Part shown: positions 20,281-32,403 of the stretch, one piece after another | How the letters are laid out: the number at the start of each line of letters is the position of its first letter | Position numbering within the stretch: the stretch's first letter is position 1 | Assembly: GCF_019320115.1 (NCBI RefSeq) | Contig: NC_089598.1 | Span: 28,243,711-28,307,710 of the forward strand | Source: Miscanthus floridulus | Taxonomy: Eukaryota; Streptophyta; Magnoliopsida; Poales; Poaceae | Direction: 5' to 3' | Length of the DNA: 64,000 nt | Program-made: the position numbers and the translations under genes | The notes under the pieces: model-generated | The model's database searches: none | What the model was told of the DNA's origin: nothing | Seen by the model: the letters and a program-made list of their open reading frames with translations, nothing else

Positions 20281-22136
20281 TGAAAGGTCCTAATATAGCT
20301 AGAGGGGGTGAATAGCCTATTTAAATTCTAGAAATCAACTAGAGCAATTTGATTAGTGTGATAAATGGCGAAATGCAAACTTGCTCTAGCTCTACAAGGG
20401 TTGCAAGCCACCTATCCAACAATTCTAGTAGCAATGATCACTTGACACACCACTTGCAATCCTACTAGCTAGATGAACTAGAATAACAATACAAGCTCTC
20501 AATTCTAATTACACTAAAGAGCTTGCTACAACTAGTTTTCAAGAATGTAAGTGAGTGAGTAGGATGATTATACCGCCGTATAGAGGAATGAACCAATTAC
20601 AAGATAAAGATTACGCCAATCACTGAGAGAATACAAATGACAAGAGACAACCAATTTTCTCCCAAAGTTCATGTGCTTGCCAACACACTAGTCCCCGTTG
20701 TGTCGACCAACACTTGGTGGTTCGGCGGCTAAGAGGTGTTTCACAAACCTCGTCCACACGATTGGACACTGCAAGAACCTACCCACAAGTGAGGTAACTC
20801 AATGACATGAGCAATTTACTAGAGTTACCTTTCAGCACTCCACCAGGGAAGGTACAACTCCCCTCACAATCACCGGAGGCGGCCATGAACAATCACCAAC
20901 TCGTGCCGATCCTCCACCGCTACACCAAGCCGTCTAGGTGGTGGCAACCACCAAGAGTAACAAGCGAAATCCACAGCGCAACACGAATACCAAGTGCCTC
21001 TAGATGCAATCACTCAAGCAATGCACTTAGATTCTCTCCCAATCTCACAAAGATGATGGATCAATGATGGAGATGAGTAGGAGTGCTTTGGCTAAGCTCA
21101 CATGGTTGCTATATCAATGAAAATATGCAAGAGTGTGAGCTTGAGCTAGCCATGGGGCTTAAATAGAAGCCCTCACAAAATAGAGCCGTTGTATCCCTTC
21201 ACTAGGCACTAATCGGGTTGACCGGATGCTCTGGTCCTACAGATTGAACGCAGGGCTCAGCATCCGATCGCCCAATGGTGGCCACATGTCATTCAGCATT
21301 CAACAGGAGCCAATGGATCTCAACGGTCAAGACTTGACCAGACGCGTCAGTTAGAAAGTGACTGGACGCTGGACCACAGCGTTCGGTTGTTTCTAGTATG
21401 CTCCTAGAGATGCATTTCTTTGATCGGACATGTCCGATCGCACTTGACCGGACATAGTCAGTGTCCGATCAGTTACCCTGACTTCTATGCAGCTATGTCA
21501 GCTCTGACCGGACGCTACCTTTCAGCGTCCAGTCAGTCAGAAGCCTAGTGTCTGGTCGCATGACCAACGCCAGGATATCACTGCCACGCCTGACCAAACA
21601 CGTCGGTCCCCCTGAGACTAGTGTCTGGTCAGTTGTAAAATAGCGAGACTGACCTTCTATCATCTCTATCTCCTTCACCCTTGCTCAAATGTGCCAACCA
21701 CCAAGTGTATCACCTTGTGCACATGTGTTAGCATATTTTTACAAATATTTTCAAGGGTGTTAGCACTCCACTAGATCCTAAATGCATGTGCAATGAATCA
21801 GAGCATCTAGTGGCTCTTTGATAACCGCATTTTGATATGAGTTTCACTCCTCTTAATAGTACGACTATCTATTCTAAATGTGATCACACTCACTAAGTGT
21901 CTTATCACTAAAATAAAATGGCTTCTACATTTTATACCTTTGCCTTGAGCCTTTTGTTTTTCTCTTTCTTCTTTTCCAAGTTCAAGCCTTTGATCATAAC
22001 CATGCCATCACCATTGTCATGATTTTCGTCATTGCTTCATCACTTGGAATAGTGCTACCTATCTCATGATCACTTTGATAAACTAGGTTAGCTCTTAGGG
22101 TTTCATCAATTAACCAAAACCAAACTAGAGCTTTCA
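20281..22136 (-). repeat. E3 5' LTR (SIRE-like, about 1.86 kb)
   Basis: The plus strand runs from TGAAAGGTCCTAATATAGC to CCAAACTAGAGCTTTCA, so in element sense it starts TGAAAGCTCTAG and ends ACCTTTCA. It contains several GACCGGACGC/GCGTCCGGTC motifs (about 21210-21640) and a TATTTAAG box held in a GGGCTT/AAGCCC stem near 21150. The same LTR family appears as E9 and E10. To the right the sequence becomes the E4 LTR. Confidence 0.92.
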
Positions 22137-24336
22137 GAAGGGCAAGTCAGAGGCTTTGGAGCGATGGACCGCATGGCGGTGAAGCTTGAGCAAGACTTGG
22201 CGCCGATGGATGAAGGCAACAGTGAAAAGCAAGTGAAGTCAAGATCGATGATCCAATATAATCACGTGATGATATGAAGTGGATCATATCATTGTTGATC
22301 ATGTTGGTGCATGTGTTGCATCGACATTGGAGGAGATGGAATGGAATGCGCAAGGCAAAGGTATAACCTAGTGCATTTCATTTCACCGGTCATAGGTGTG
22401 TAGAGAAGTTGATGACCAGGTTTAGGATAGATGGTCATACTATCAAGAGGGGCAAACTTGTTTGCATATCGGTCATCTAGTGCCACTCGAGTGATCTAAC
22501 TTTGCATCATTGCTAGGATCGAGTGGCGTGGCAAGTTGAGTGGCTAATCCTTTGGAAAAATGATTATGAAAATGCTAGCACACATACACATGATGGTGTA
22601 CACTTGGTGGTGTTGGCACATTTACAAAGGAGATGAAGTTGGAGTTGATGTGGATCAACTCGGCGATGAAATGGAGGCGAGAAGGGTTTGAAACTCCATC
22701 GGCGGAGTGTCCGCCCATAGAGTGCGGACAGTTCGACGGTGCCACTGGTGCCCTATATAGAAAAGATAGGGGTTCACAGAGTGATCAGACGCTAGTGGCA
22801 TAGTGACCGGACGCTGGGGTCCTGCGTCTAGTTAGTAGTGGCAGAGAGCGTGCAGGTGTCGGTCTTTGACCGGACGCTGGCACTGGAAGTGACCGGACAC
22901 TGGCAGGGTGTGTCCGGTCAGCTGACGTATGGTGACGTAGGTGATACAGAAAAGTTGGAGAAGGACCAGACGCTGACGCTATGTCCGATCATGACTGACC
23001 GGACGCGTCTGGTCACGACTAGTACCTTACTAGAAACGACCGGACGCTAGGGTTGTTGCGTCCGGTCAGTTTGTGCAGCTACATCCGGTCATCACTTGAC
23101 CATTGGGATCAAGTGGTTAAGGTTGAATAGAGGCGACACATGGTGAGCATCCATTTACCGAACACTGAGGTCCTGCGTCCGGTCGATACGACCGGAGCGT
23201 CCGGTCGTCCTGAGTTTTGCCCAATGAAGGGATAATGGCTAGTTTAGCCTGTGAGGCTATAAATAGAAGGTGGCCTTAGCCATGGCTGGAGCTGAGCACC
23301 TCAGGGGACTTTATGTCCATGCTTGTGAGTGCTTAGGAGCCCTCCATCTCACATATGCTTGATAGTGATCATCCGATTGTGTGAGAGAGTGATTCTAGTG
23401 TGATTGCATCATAAGGTTGCATCGAGTGGCACTAGGTGATCGAGTTGCAAGCCTGTGGTGCTTGTTACTCTTGGAGGTTGCCACCTCCTAGATGGCTTGG
23501 TGGTGGTCTCCGTTGAAGCCCGCAAGAAGCTTGTGCGGTGCTCCAAAGAAGAGCTTTGTGAGTTACATTGTGCTCGCCCCGCAGGAGCCGCGAAGAGCAA
23601 CTTTAGTAAAGCATGTCATTGAGCTACCCTCGCTTTTAGGGTAGGTTCTTGTGGTGCCTGATGTGCGGGCTTGGCGGGTGATGCCAATTAGCCGCCAAAC
23701 CACCAAGTGAGCGGTCGACACAACAGGGACTAGCATGTTGGCAAGCACGTGAACCTCAGGAGAAAATTCACCATGTCAACCTTGTTCTTCCCGTTGGTTT
23801 GCATCCTCATTACACAAGCTTGTAGTTACTTTCATATACATTGTGCTTGTGTAGTTGCTCTTGTATTTAGTTAAAGCTCACTAGTTACCTTCTTGCTTGT
23901 GTAGCATAGAAGTGGCTCCCTTGCGTGGCTAATTTGATTTGTGTAACCTTGTTAGTCACATTGCTTAGTTTGTGTAGCTAAGTATTTGCGCTCTCTAATT
24001 TGGCATTGGTTGCCTTGTTATTGAGCATTGTTAGTGAGCATTAGGTGGCTTTGTGTTTTTGCTTACTAGCATGTGTAGGAGCTCCCTTGTTGCTTAAAGT
24101 ACTAGTGGCATAGGTTTGTGTGACATTGCTTCTAGAATTAGTTAGGTGAGCTCTAGCTAGCCCGACACCTTTGTTGCTTAATTAGTATCTTTGGAAGGTG
24201 CTAAAGAACATAGATAGAGGGGTGTAGTCTTGGCTAAACCGATAGTTTTAATTCCGTACTTGTTTCAATTAGCCGACGCGATTAATTTTAGAAAGGACTA
24301 TTCACCCCCCCTCTAGTCTGTCATCTTGACCTTACA
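22137..24336 (+). repeat. E4 5' LTR, truncated at its start by E3
   Basis: The sequence from 22271 onward matches 44655-46728 closely, so these are the two LTRs of one element. It ends CCTTACA two bases before the primer site. A TATA box (GGCTATAAATAGAAGG) lies near 23260, with many TGACCGGACGC-type motifs at 22780-23200. A CACCCCCCCTCTAG tract precedes the end. The first part of the LTR lies on the far side of E3, outside the window. Confidence 0.9.
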
Positions 24337-24338
24337 AG

Positions 24339-24350
24339 TGGTATCAGAGC
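24339..24350 (+). promoter_or_regulatory. E4 primer binding site (initiator Met tRNA)
   Basis: TGGTATCAGAGC, exact complement of the initiator Met tRNA 3' end, two bases after the LTR. Confidence 0.94.
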
Positions 24351-26516
24351 TAGGTCTCTCATTTGTGGTCTTCACTGACCCGAGAGGCCAGTCTAGTGGC
24401 CTAGATGTTTGTGAAACACACATTTTTTATGGCACAAACTTTGCACTTTGGAAAAATCACATGATTGATCATTTTCGTGCAAAGGGACCTAAGTTTTGGT
24501 GGATTGTCACTAGTGGTCTCACTCATGTCTTAGATCATAGAAATCTCACCAAAGCTCAAAGAGTTCTCTATAAACTTGATGCACATGCTTGTTGTTTTCT
24601 AATGGATGCTTTGAGTTTTGATTTGATGAAACAAGTAAACTACACGGGAACCGCTCGTGAGATATGGGAGTCCCTCAAGCGCACCTTCGGTGATTCCTCC
24701 ACATGGGATGATGGCAAATTCAAGAAGGAGGATGAGCCCAAGAAGAAGGTGCATGAGTGTGTCGAGCATGATCACAATTTGGTGATTGTGAAAGATTGCT
24801 CCACCTCATGGTCAAGTGATGATTATGATGATCGATTCACCACAAGTTCACTTGACAAGGTTGATGATGATGCCACAAGTGTTGCACATGAAGATTCTAC
24901 CTCAAGCACACTTGGTGGTGATCTTGATGATGTTGGTTCATGCTCAAGCCATGGTGATGATGCTACTACAAGCTCTTCTACTACACCACATTGTTTCATG
25001 TCACAAGGTGACACCAAGGTATCAAATAATAATGTGGTTGATCATGCTGATTCATATGATGAGCTTGTTAGTAGACTTGCTAGCATGACTGTGTCTTTAG
25101 AAAATAAGAAAGCTAAAACAATGAAATTAGAAAATGAAAACTCATTTCTAAAGAACTCTTGTGAAAAACATAAGAAATTACTTGATGCTTTTAAATCTTC
25201 ACATGATGTGCTAAAATTGAATCATGAGACACTACTTGCATCTCATAAAGAATTATTAGAACAACATGCTTCCTCTCAATAAAGTATTTACAAAGAAACT
25301 TAAAAATAATGAGAGCTCATAACATGGATCAAATGATAAATTGCAAAATATTGCTAACCCTTGTGATGTAGACAAGAAGCATGTATCCACCTCTTGTGAT
25401 GATTTATTGGATATGTCATGCTCTTCAGAATTAGATGCTTGTTCTACTTCTATGTCTTGTGAGACTAACCTTTTGAAGGAGAACAATGAGCTCAATGAAC
25501 AAGTGAAGAAATTGAGCAACAAGTTAGAGAGGTGCTACAACTCTCAAGTCACCTTTGAGCATATGTTGAAGACTCAAAAAAACTTTGGTGATAAGAGTGG
25601 TGTCGGCTTCAAGACTAGCAAAGTCAATCATCAAGAAAGCCACAATGACATAAGTGGCATTGGCTTCAACAAGAGCAAGATCAAGGGTAAAAGATGGGGC
25701 AAAAGAAGATATGAAAGAGAGATGAAGAAGCAAGAACAAGAGAAGCTCTCTCATTTCTTGTGCTTCAAGTGCCATGAAGTGGGACATCTTGCAAATGGTT
25801 GCCCCAATGAAGAAAAGCTCAAGTTGAAGAAAGAAGAAGAGAGGCTAAGGCATGTTAAGTGCTTCAAGTGCCATACTTAGGGTCATCTTACCTCAATGTG
25901 CCCAACCAAACAATTGGTGAAGCAACTAGAAGAGGCTCAACCAAAGCCACAAATTGAGCAAGAGAAGACACCCTAAGAACAAATCAAGATCAACCATGAA
26001 GATGGTGGTGATTTGATGATAAAGAAGAAGAAAACTAGAAGGGGTGGAAAAGCGAGAGAAAGAGCAATGCGTCCAAGGATGAATCAAGATGCAAAGCAAG
26101 TGAGCAAGAACAAAGAAGAGAAAATGGAGAAGATTGCTCACATGAGATGCTATAGTTGTGACACATTGGGCCACCTAGCTTCGGGTTGTCCAAACAAGCT
26201 TGAGAAGAAGGCTCAAGCAAACAAGGAGAAGCAAGGCAATGAGAAGCACAACATAAGCAAGGAAGAAAAGGCTCAAGCAAAGAGAAAGTGCTACTCATGC
26301 CGGGAAAAGGAACACATGGCACATTCATGTCCCCTAGGTAACACCCCTAAGCATATTTCAATTAATGATGATTCTATGCTTAGGAAGGGTGGTAATGGTA
26401 CCTCTATGGTTGCTATTGCAAAACCTCCCGCTATTCATACTACGGCTATGCCTAAGTATGTTGCACCTAACTTGAGAGGACCCAAAGTTGTTTGGGTACC
26501 ATCAAAAAATGGATGA
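24351..26516 (+). pseudogene. gag: E4 copia gag with four zinc knuckles, no pol behind it
   Basis: The gag core (HIFYGTNFALWKNHMIDHF, then AREIWESLKRTFGDSST) is followed by an acidic, Ser-rich stretch and a coiled coil. The frame closes at 25282 and a shifted frame resumes by 25341. The knuckles are CFKCHEVGHLANGC, CFKCHT-stop-GHLTSMC, CYSCDTLGHLASGC and CYSCREKEHMAHSC (about 25760-26330). In-frame stops are a TAG inside knuckle 2 and a TAA before 26013. The frame ends RGPKVVWVPSKNG, the motif that leads into protease in E3; here no protease follows. No convincing ATG: the open frame runs back through the primer site and LTR, so the start is lost or lies inside. Four knuckles, against one clear one in E3, is unusual. 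Confidence 0.85.
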
Positions 26517-29500
26517 TTGTTTGTAGGTACCATCGGCATTGGAGGCTTGGTTCAAATGATATTCATCTTGTTGATCATGCAGTTGAGCCAAGTATTGCTA
26601 AGTGATGATCATTATCCCAATGCCATGACAAATTGAGTGAAGTCCAAATGTGCTACAACATACAAGTGCTATAATTCAAGTTGTTGGTGATTCATTAGAT
26701 ATATTTGATGACTTGCAAATAATTGAGTTGAAGCTTGCTAGTTGGATGATCATGAGCTAACCAAGGTATATCTCTTGTTGATCATTTCATTTGGGTGCAT
26801 ATGAGTTGATTGAATTGGATAAATATGTAATGTTGCTTGCTATGAGATGATTGAATGGATAATTGATTAGTAGTCAAGTTTGGATTGATTTGTGTTGGAT
26901 AAGTTCATAAGATGACATTTAGTAAGTGGATTGAATGGATTTATGTCTTGTGAAAGTATTCAAACGAGTTAGTTTCAAGTTTGATTCATATTTGATGAAG
27001 TATAGCTCAAGTGATTGAAATCTGTCCTATATTGAAAATCTGAGTGAGCTGTGATGTTAGCCATGTTTGAGTAATCAAAACTTATTGGATTGGCATAAAA
27101 ATTGGTGTACATGCTCTAGACTTATGGTATAAGATGATGTAAAATTTTCATGAGAATTGGATAAGAAATGCTTTAGTTTTGGAGTGGATCTTATCAGCTA
27201 TAGTGCAGCAGTTTTCAGCATGTAGCAGTGATGAAAGAATTGAAATCTGGTAGCAATCTAGAGGTCAAATGAATCTCAAAATTTTACAACTACTAGATAA
27301 CTTAGTAATGCACACCTCCACCAAATTTCGTGGTATTTGGATTTGTACTTTGGGAAATATGCATATTTCTTTGAAGGGTACAGAATCTGCCAGAAAAGTG
27401 ACAAATGTTGGATTGATCTAGAGTCACTTTGATTGAAAGGTCCTCAAGTTGGAAACATGTTTACAAGTGTTTGAGGTACCTAAGTTTGGTTTTGAGATGA
27501 TCTAGAAGCATGACAAGAAAAGAGTATAAGGCCATTTGATTGTGGAGTATACTTTGCATAATTTTGGTACTCAAGATGAAAATCAAGATCAAACTCAAGT
27601 TGAAGATGAAATTTAAGTTCTAGATATGATTGGAGATCATTTGGTAGAAAGAAAATGACTTAAAGAAGGAATCAAGGTTACTCATCAAGTTAAGTCCATC
27701 ACTTGGATCAATCAATCAAGTTATTTCAAGTGAGTGTCAAGAATGGTTCTTGGAGAGGTCACTTCTCCCTAGTGTAGGAGGTTGCCGCCTATGTGTAGGT
27801 GAACCAAGTGTGGTACTTGGAAGGCTAACATGGAAGTGGTAATCCGAGGAACATTTGATATGCTTAGTTGAAGCAATCAAAAGGGTTGATCAAGAAAAGC
27901 AAGCAACACCCAAAAGAGAGCTAGTCATGATATTCCAAGTAGTATTCTCAAATTGATGCTCTCACGCAAGTAAAGATGAAAAGAAGAAGCAAGCTAACCA
28001 CAACAAGAAAGTGCACTTGATTATAAGTGGTATTCATTTCATATGGGTGAAGAGTGAAATTCAAAATGGTGTCTATTGGTCTTCACCAAGCTTATAATTG
28101 GACTTCACATTGCTATTGGAGTAATGAATTGGAATCTATGTGACTATCCTCTACTCCAACATAGCAAATGTATCATTGTAATGTGCATGATCATTTCATC
28201 CCTTACTAGTATGCGGTTAGTGCATATAGTACATGCTTCATAGGATCATGCATAACAAATGAAATGTTTAAATTCATAGCCTACCACTATTGCTTGAATG
28301 ATAAATTGATCTAGTGGTTAGTATATGAATTTATTCATGAGCTAGTAAAACTAAGTACTTGATCTAATTTGAATTGCTAACAAGTGACAAGTACAACATT
28401 GGCAAGATAACCCTTGCAAGAGGTGTGAAGAAGCTTGTCATTGGTTCAAACCAGACTTAAAAGCTTAGGCAAATCAATTTAGTTCAAGTTAACCATAGAA
28501 GCTCATGATAGTGATAAGAGTATAAGCACAAGACAACAATGCAAATGGATATCTAGTTCGTTTGTTTCAAGTGGTATCTAGACTCAAGCATTTCATCAAG
28601 AATCTACAAATGATGTCTAGATCAACTCACAAGTAATATCCTATAAGTGGTACTCATGAAGATAGCAAATGTTCAAGAAATGATTTTTATTGATACATCC
28701 AACAAGTGGTTCCATACTAGAAAATTCTTTCAAGTGATATCATATCTACACATGGTATCAATCATGCAAGACGATGGTTCCACAAGTGATCCTCAACTTT
28801 AAGTGATCATCAAATGAAAAATGCATCCTTCACCTACAAGAGCTCAAGTGTATCAAATGGATGACCCATGCTATCACATAGGGGGAGGTGTCCCACAAAT
28901 TGATCTCAAGATCAAAAATCTTATGTGTGGTATCTCAAGAAGCCCTACACAAGATACAAGTGGTATTTACAAATGGTGTCATTCCAACAACCAAGTGATG
29001 TCCATAAAAAAATGCAAGATTCAAGCATCAACCATCTACCCCAAATGCATACCTTTGCATCAATGAGAAGCACACCTTTTATGAAAATTGATGACAAAGG
29101 GGGAGAGATTGTACAAAGATATGATAGCTTTGAGATTGAGATTGTACAAGGGGAGATATAAGATATAAAAGCTCAAAGAAGTAGAGGTTGGACATGGACA
29201 TGGACAAAGTGGGAGCAACATTGAAGAAAAGAGATGGATCAAAATTCTTGGACAAAGAGAAGCACACAAGTAGGGGGAGCAAGCTCATGAACTTTGATTG
29301 ATTGCATTTGATATGTGCATATTCATATGCTTGCTTGCATTGCATAAGCTTTCAAATTCAATATGCATGCTTGTGTGGTGTATGCTAGTTGTAGAACTTG
29401 AATGGTGATTTGATAACTAGCATGCATAGAATGATAGCTAGACACTTGGTATGCTTTTCAAGTAAAGCTAGTACCTTGCTTTTAATGTTGATCTCACAAG

Positions 29501-29835
29501 GTATCTAGTGCTTTTATTTCCAAGTGATATCTAGCTAACCATGGTACTAAGGATGAACTTAAAGGTGCAACTCTGATTGGTACACGCTTCAAAGGTTTAT
29601 TCTATACACCTTAGCATCATTTAGTAGTAATTACTCTCCCACAATTTTAATCTATGCATATGTGCGAGCTTCAAATCAAACACTCTAGCACATATGTAGG
29701 AGGAGCTAATACTACCATCTCGGGTTTGTGGTACTTGTCCAAAATCATTTTCACATGGTATAATTGCTTGGGCAAGCAACATGAATCCAAAAGAGCTTAA
29801 TTTCCATATCTTTGTAGAGTTGTCATCAATTACCA
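26517..29835 (+). other. E4 non-coding interior replacing pol
   Basis: About 3.3 kb of AT-rich sequence with no protease, integrase, reverse transcriptase or RNase H in any frame that I can recognise. From about 28140 it follows the same order of motifs as the 3' region of E10 (GATAACCC, then GAAGCTTGTCATT, then TCAAACC). So the 3' end is that of a SIRE-type element and pol is missing. CAAGTGGTATC-like phrases recur between 28560 and 28980. Confidence 0.75.
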
Positions 29836-29848
29836 AAAAGAGGGAGAT
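29836..29848 (+). promoter_or_regulatory. E4 polypurine tract
   Basis: An AAAAGAGGGAGA purine run directly before the 3' LTR start TGAAAGG at 29849; it primes plus-strand cDNA synthesis. Confidence 0.85.
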
Positions 29849-30598
29849 TGAAAGGTCCTTGTATGGTTTTGGTAATTGAGTGACAACCTAGGTGGACTAA
29901 TTGTGTTTATGTGACACTAGTAGAAAACCTAGCTGTAGTCCCGGTTCTCAACCCCTTTAATCCCAGTTTTGGAACCGGGACTATGCAATCGGGACTAAAG
30001 GTCTTGATTTTTAGTCCCGGTTCCTCCAACCGGGAGTAGAGGTGTTTATTGGGTAAAAAAGTTGCAGCGTGGAGATTTGAACCTATGACCTCCCACTTCA
30101 GCTCTTGCACGCGTTACCATCTCACCTACCACCACACATCTAACTTAGAAAAGATGCGCTTTCCTTTTAAATTTAGTTTGGAGACACCTTTAGTCCGGGT
30201 TTGAGACATAAACCGGGACTAAAGGTACCTTTAGTCCAGGTTCGTGTCTCTAACCGGGACTAAAAGTCACACTTTTAGTCCGGGTTTATGTCTCAAACCG
30301 GGACTAAAGATTCTTGCACTGACATGCCTCTGACACACCTCAGTAACCGTTACAACCGTGACTAAAGGGTAGAATTAGTCCCAGTTTATATTACAAACCG
30401 AGACTAAAGGTCTAGTCCTCCCTTTAGCCACGGTTGCAATTTTTAAACCAGGACTAAATACTTTTTGGCCATGGGATGAAAGGTCGTTTCTCTACTAGTG
30501 TGAGATACATAGGTGATTAGTCCATAGGAACATATGTGTGAGCAACATATGCCATGAAGGTGAAAATGGCTTAGAGATGTTGCAAAGCTCACACATGT
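29849..30598 (+). repeat. E4 3' LTR, left part, interrupted by a MITE and by E5
   Basis: Begins TGAAAGGTCCTTGTATGG. After removing the MITE (29915-30500) the LTR reads through to about 30598, where E5 starts. It resumes at 44655, but at least the stretch matching 22137-22270 is absent between the two parts. Confidence 0.8.
29915..30500 (+). mobile_element. CACTA-type MITE, 586 bp
   Basis: Starts CACTAGTAGAAAA and ends TTTCTCTACTAGTG, an inverted terminal pair. It is flanked by the 3-bp target duplication TGA (29912-29914 and 30501-30503), as expected of CACTA transposons. Inside are repeated inverted subterminal motifs, TAGTCCCGGTT and AACCGGGACTAAA, which can fold into hairpins. No transposase; non-autonomous. 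Strand is arbitrary. Confidence 0.92.
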
Positions 30599-32387
30599 TG
30601 TCGACACAGAATTTTGTCCCATGCCGAGGACACACGCAGCAAGCCGAAAGGGTCTGCTCGATGGAGCAGATCCACCTAGCTTCAGTGCAGGGGTGGCCGA
30701 TCCTACACAATCCTCCTGAGGTGTGCCAGTCAATTTGACCCTGCAATTGACAAGGAGAGAAAGTTCATCAGTAATTAAGGGCGGAACTTACTAGTGTTGC
30801 CAGACAATCCCGAATGTACGGCTGTGAGAGCCGATATGAAAGGAAATCGGCTAAATAGCCAATTCTAGTATATTCATGAGAATAAGTCAGTTAGAGCTCA
30901 TGGGGTCATGTGAAGAGAATTGGTTATCATTCAGGATAAACATCATTTAAACGAATATTAATCAATGGCAATAAGATATCAATGATGATCGGTCCATACT
31001 GAGCCAATGATTATGAGAAACTGAACTCCTTTTTATATAAAGAAACAATTCAACATCACTTAATCATTTAATAAAGATAAATCTAATGAACATGTTAGAT
31101 CTCATTATCGCCATGACTAGTGGGGCATGAGGCAGAATCATGCAGGCCGTAGAAACAATAATAGACTCGACGACCCTAACTCATTACTAATATCAGTGGG
31201 GCATGAGGTAGAATCATGCAAGCCGTAATACAATAACAATATCATGGGGCTAACGCATCTTTCAACTTATCTCTACTTCAACGATCTCGTGATGTGAACT
31301 GTTCATGAAAGTATTCGATATCGGCTAAACAGCCGATTCATGCATAGCGCACAGTTAAGGTCATGTCTTCTTAGGAACGGATCTATCAACCAACGATCCC
31401 CACTCCATGGTGCCAACAGTGGGGTGAGAGGCAGAATCCCACAGGTCGTGATGACGGGCCATCAAATGGTTCTCGCTAACCGATAGATCTACTCAAGATC
31501 GAGCATGCCTTAACCGCACACTATGCACAATTAAGATTGACGCAAAATAGCCGATAAAAACATAACTCATCGCTTAAGATGTAGATTAGATTAGTTTTAG
31601 ATTAGCAAATGATGAGTTAAACAAGATATAAGGCCAATCTAGATCAATCTCAATCGGGTAGAGTGATATTGATGCAATTAGATAAGCAATGAAAGCAATA
31701 AGTAATATCGGTAACTTAATGAATCTACCAAAGACTGCCACTCTAAGATAGAGCCGATAACTTGACCTCGATCCAATTCAAGCAGTGGGGTGTAAGGCAG
31801 AATCACACAGGCCATACTTGAATTAGGCAAGAGTCGATAACTAGCTTATACCAGAGCCATAGTGGGGGTCGACCGGATCGATGCAGCCATACGAATAGAG
31901 GTATAAACCATGACGGTACTTACAACAAGCAGTGGAGGTCGACTGGATCGATGCAGCTGTACTTGCCGAAGAACTCACCAAGATCTACTCTACTCCTACT
32001 CCTAAGGGGTGGCTGGAGCCAAAAAAATAATTGACTTGTATTGATTGATTGATTCCTTTTACAATAGCCGAGGTTTGGTATTTATACCTGGGCCCTAAAA
32101 TGAACCCTACTCGAGTATGACTTAATACAATCTTTGGCATAATGAAAACATTCCTAATTTAAGATAACTTGGACTTTAATCTTTCCCTTTTTGTAGAGTC
32201 CAGCATGTCTCGTCTCAACGCCGATCATAGCCTCCGTCATTATCTGCTGGCGCTATCTGAAGAAAGCTAATTCTAGCATTGCATCCGAATCAGCTGGTTT
32301 TGATCTACATGCAACTGATCCCCTACTGTCATGATCTTGGGAGCTCCCGAGCTTCTGAGATCCTTCTTCCAAATTCTAGTGTAAACA
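30599..32387 (-). repeat. E5 3' LTR (Tat-like gypsy)
   Basis: From TGTCGACACAG to CTAGTGTAAACA on the plus strand; in element sense TGTTTACAC...GTGTCGACA. The second copy is at 42883-44654. The two differ at many positions, mostly transitions, so the insertion is not recent. Minus-strand TATAAATA near 32070. It carries four copies of a GGCAGAA-loop hairpin (31125-31143, 31201-31219, 31419-31442, 31791-31807). E5 is minus strand, so this left copy is the 3' LTR. Confidence 0.9.
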
Positions 32388-32403
32388 CATGCCCCCCAAT
32401 TTT
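32388..32403 (-). promoter_or_regulatory. E5 polypurine tract
   Basis: The minus strand reads AAAATTGGGGGGCATG directly before the LTR start TGTTTACAC, a G-rich plus-strand primer. Confidence 0.8.

Noticed and set aside
24326..24350. Start of E4 gag at 24326
   Set aside because: The proposed first codon is TTG and the frame runs through the LTR end and primer site; no real start.
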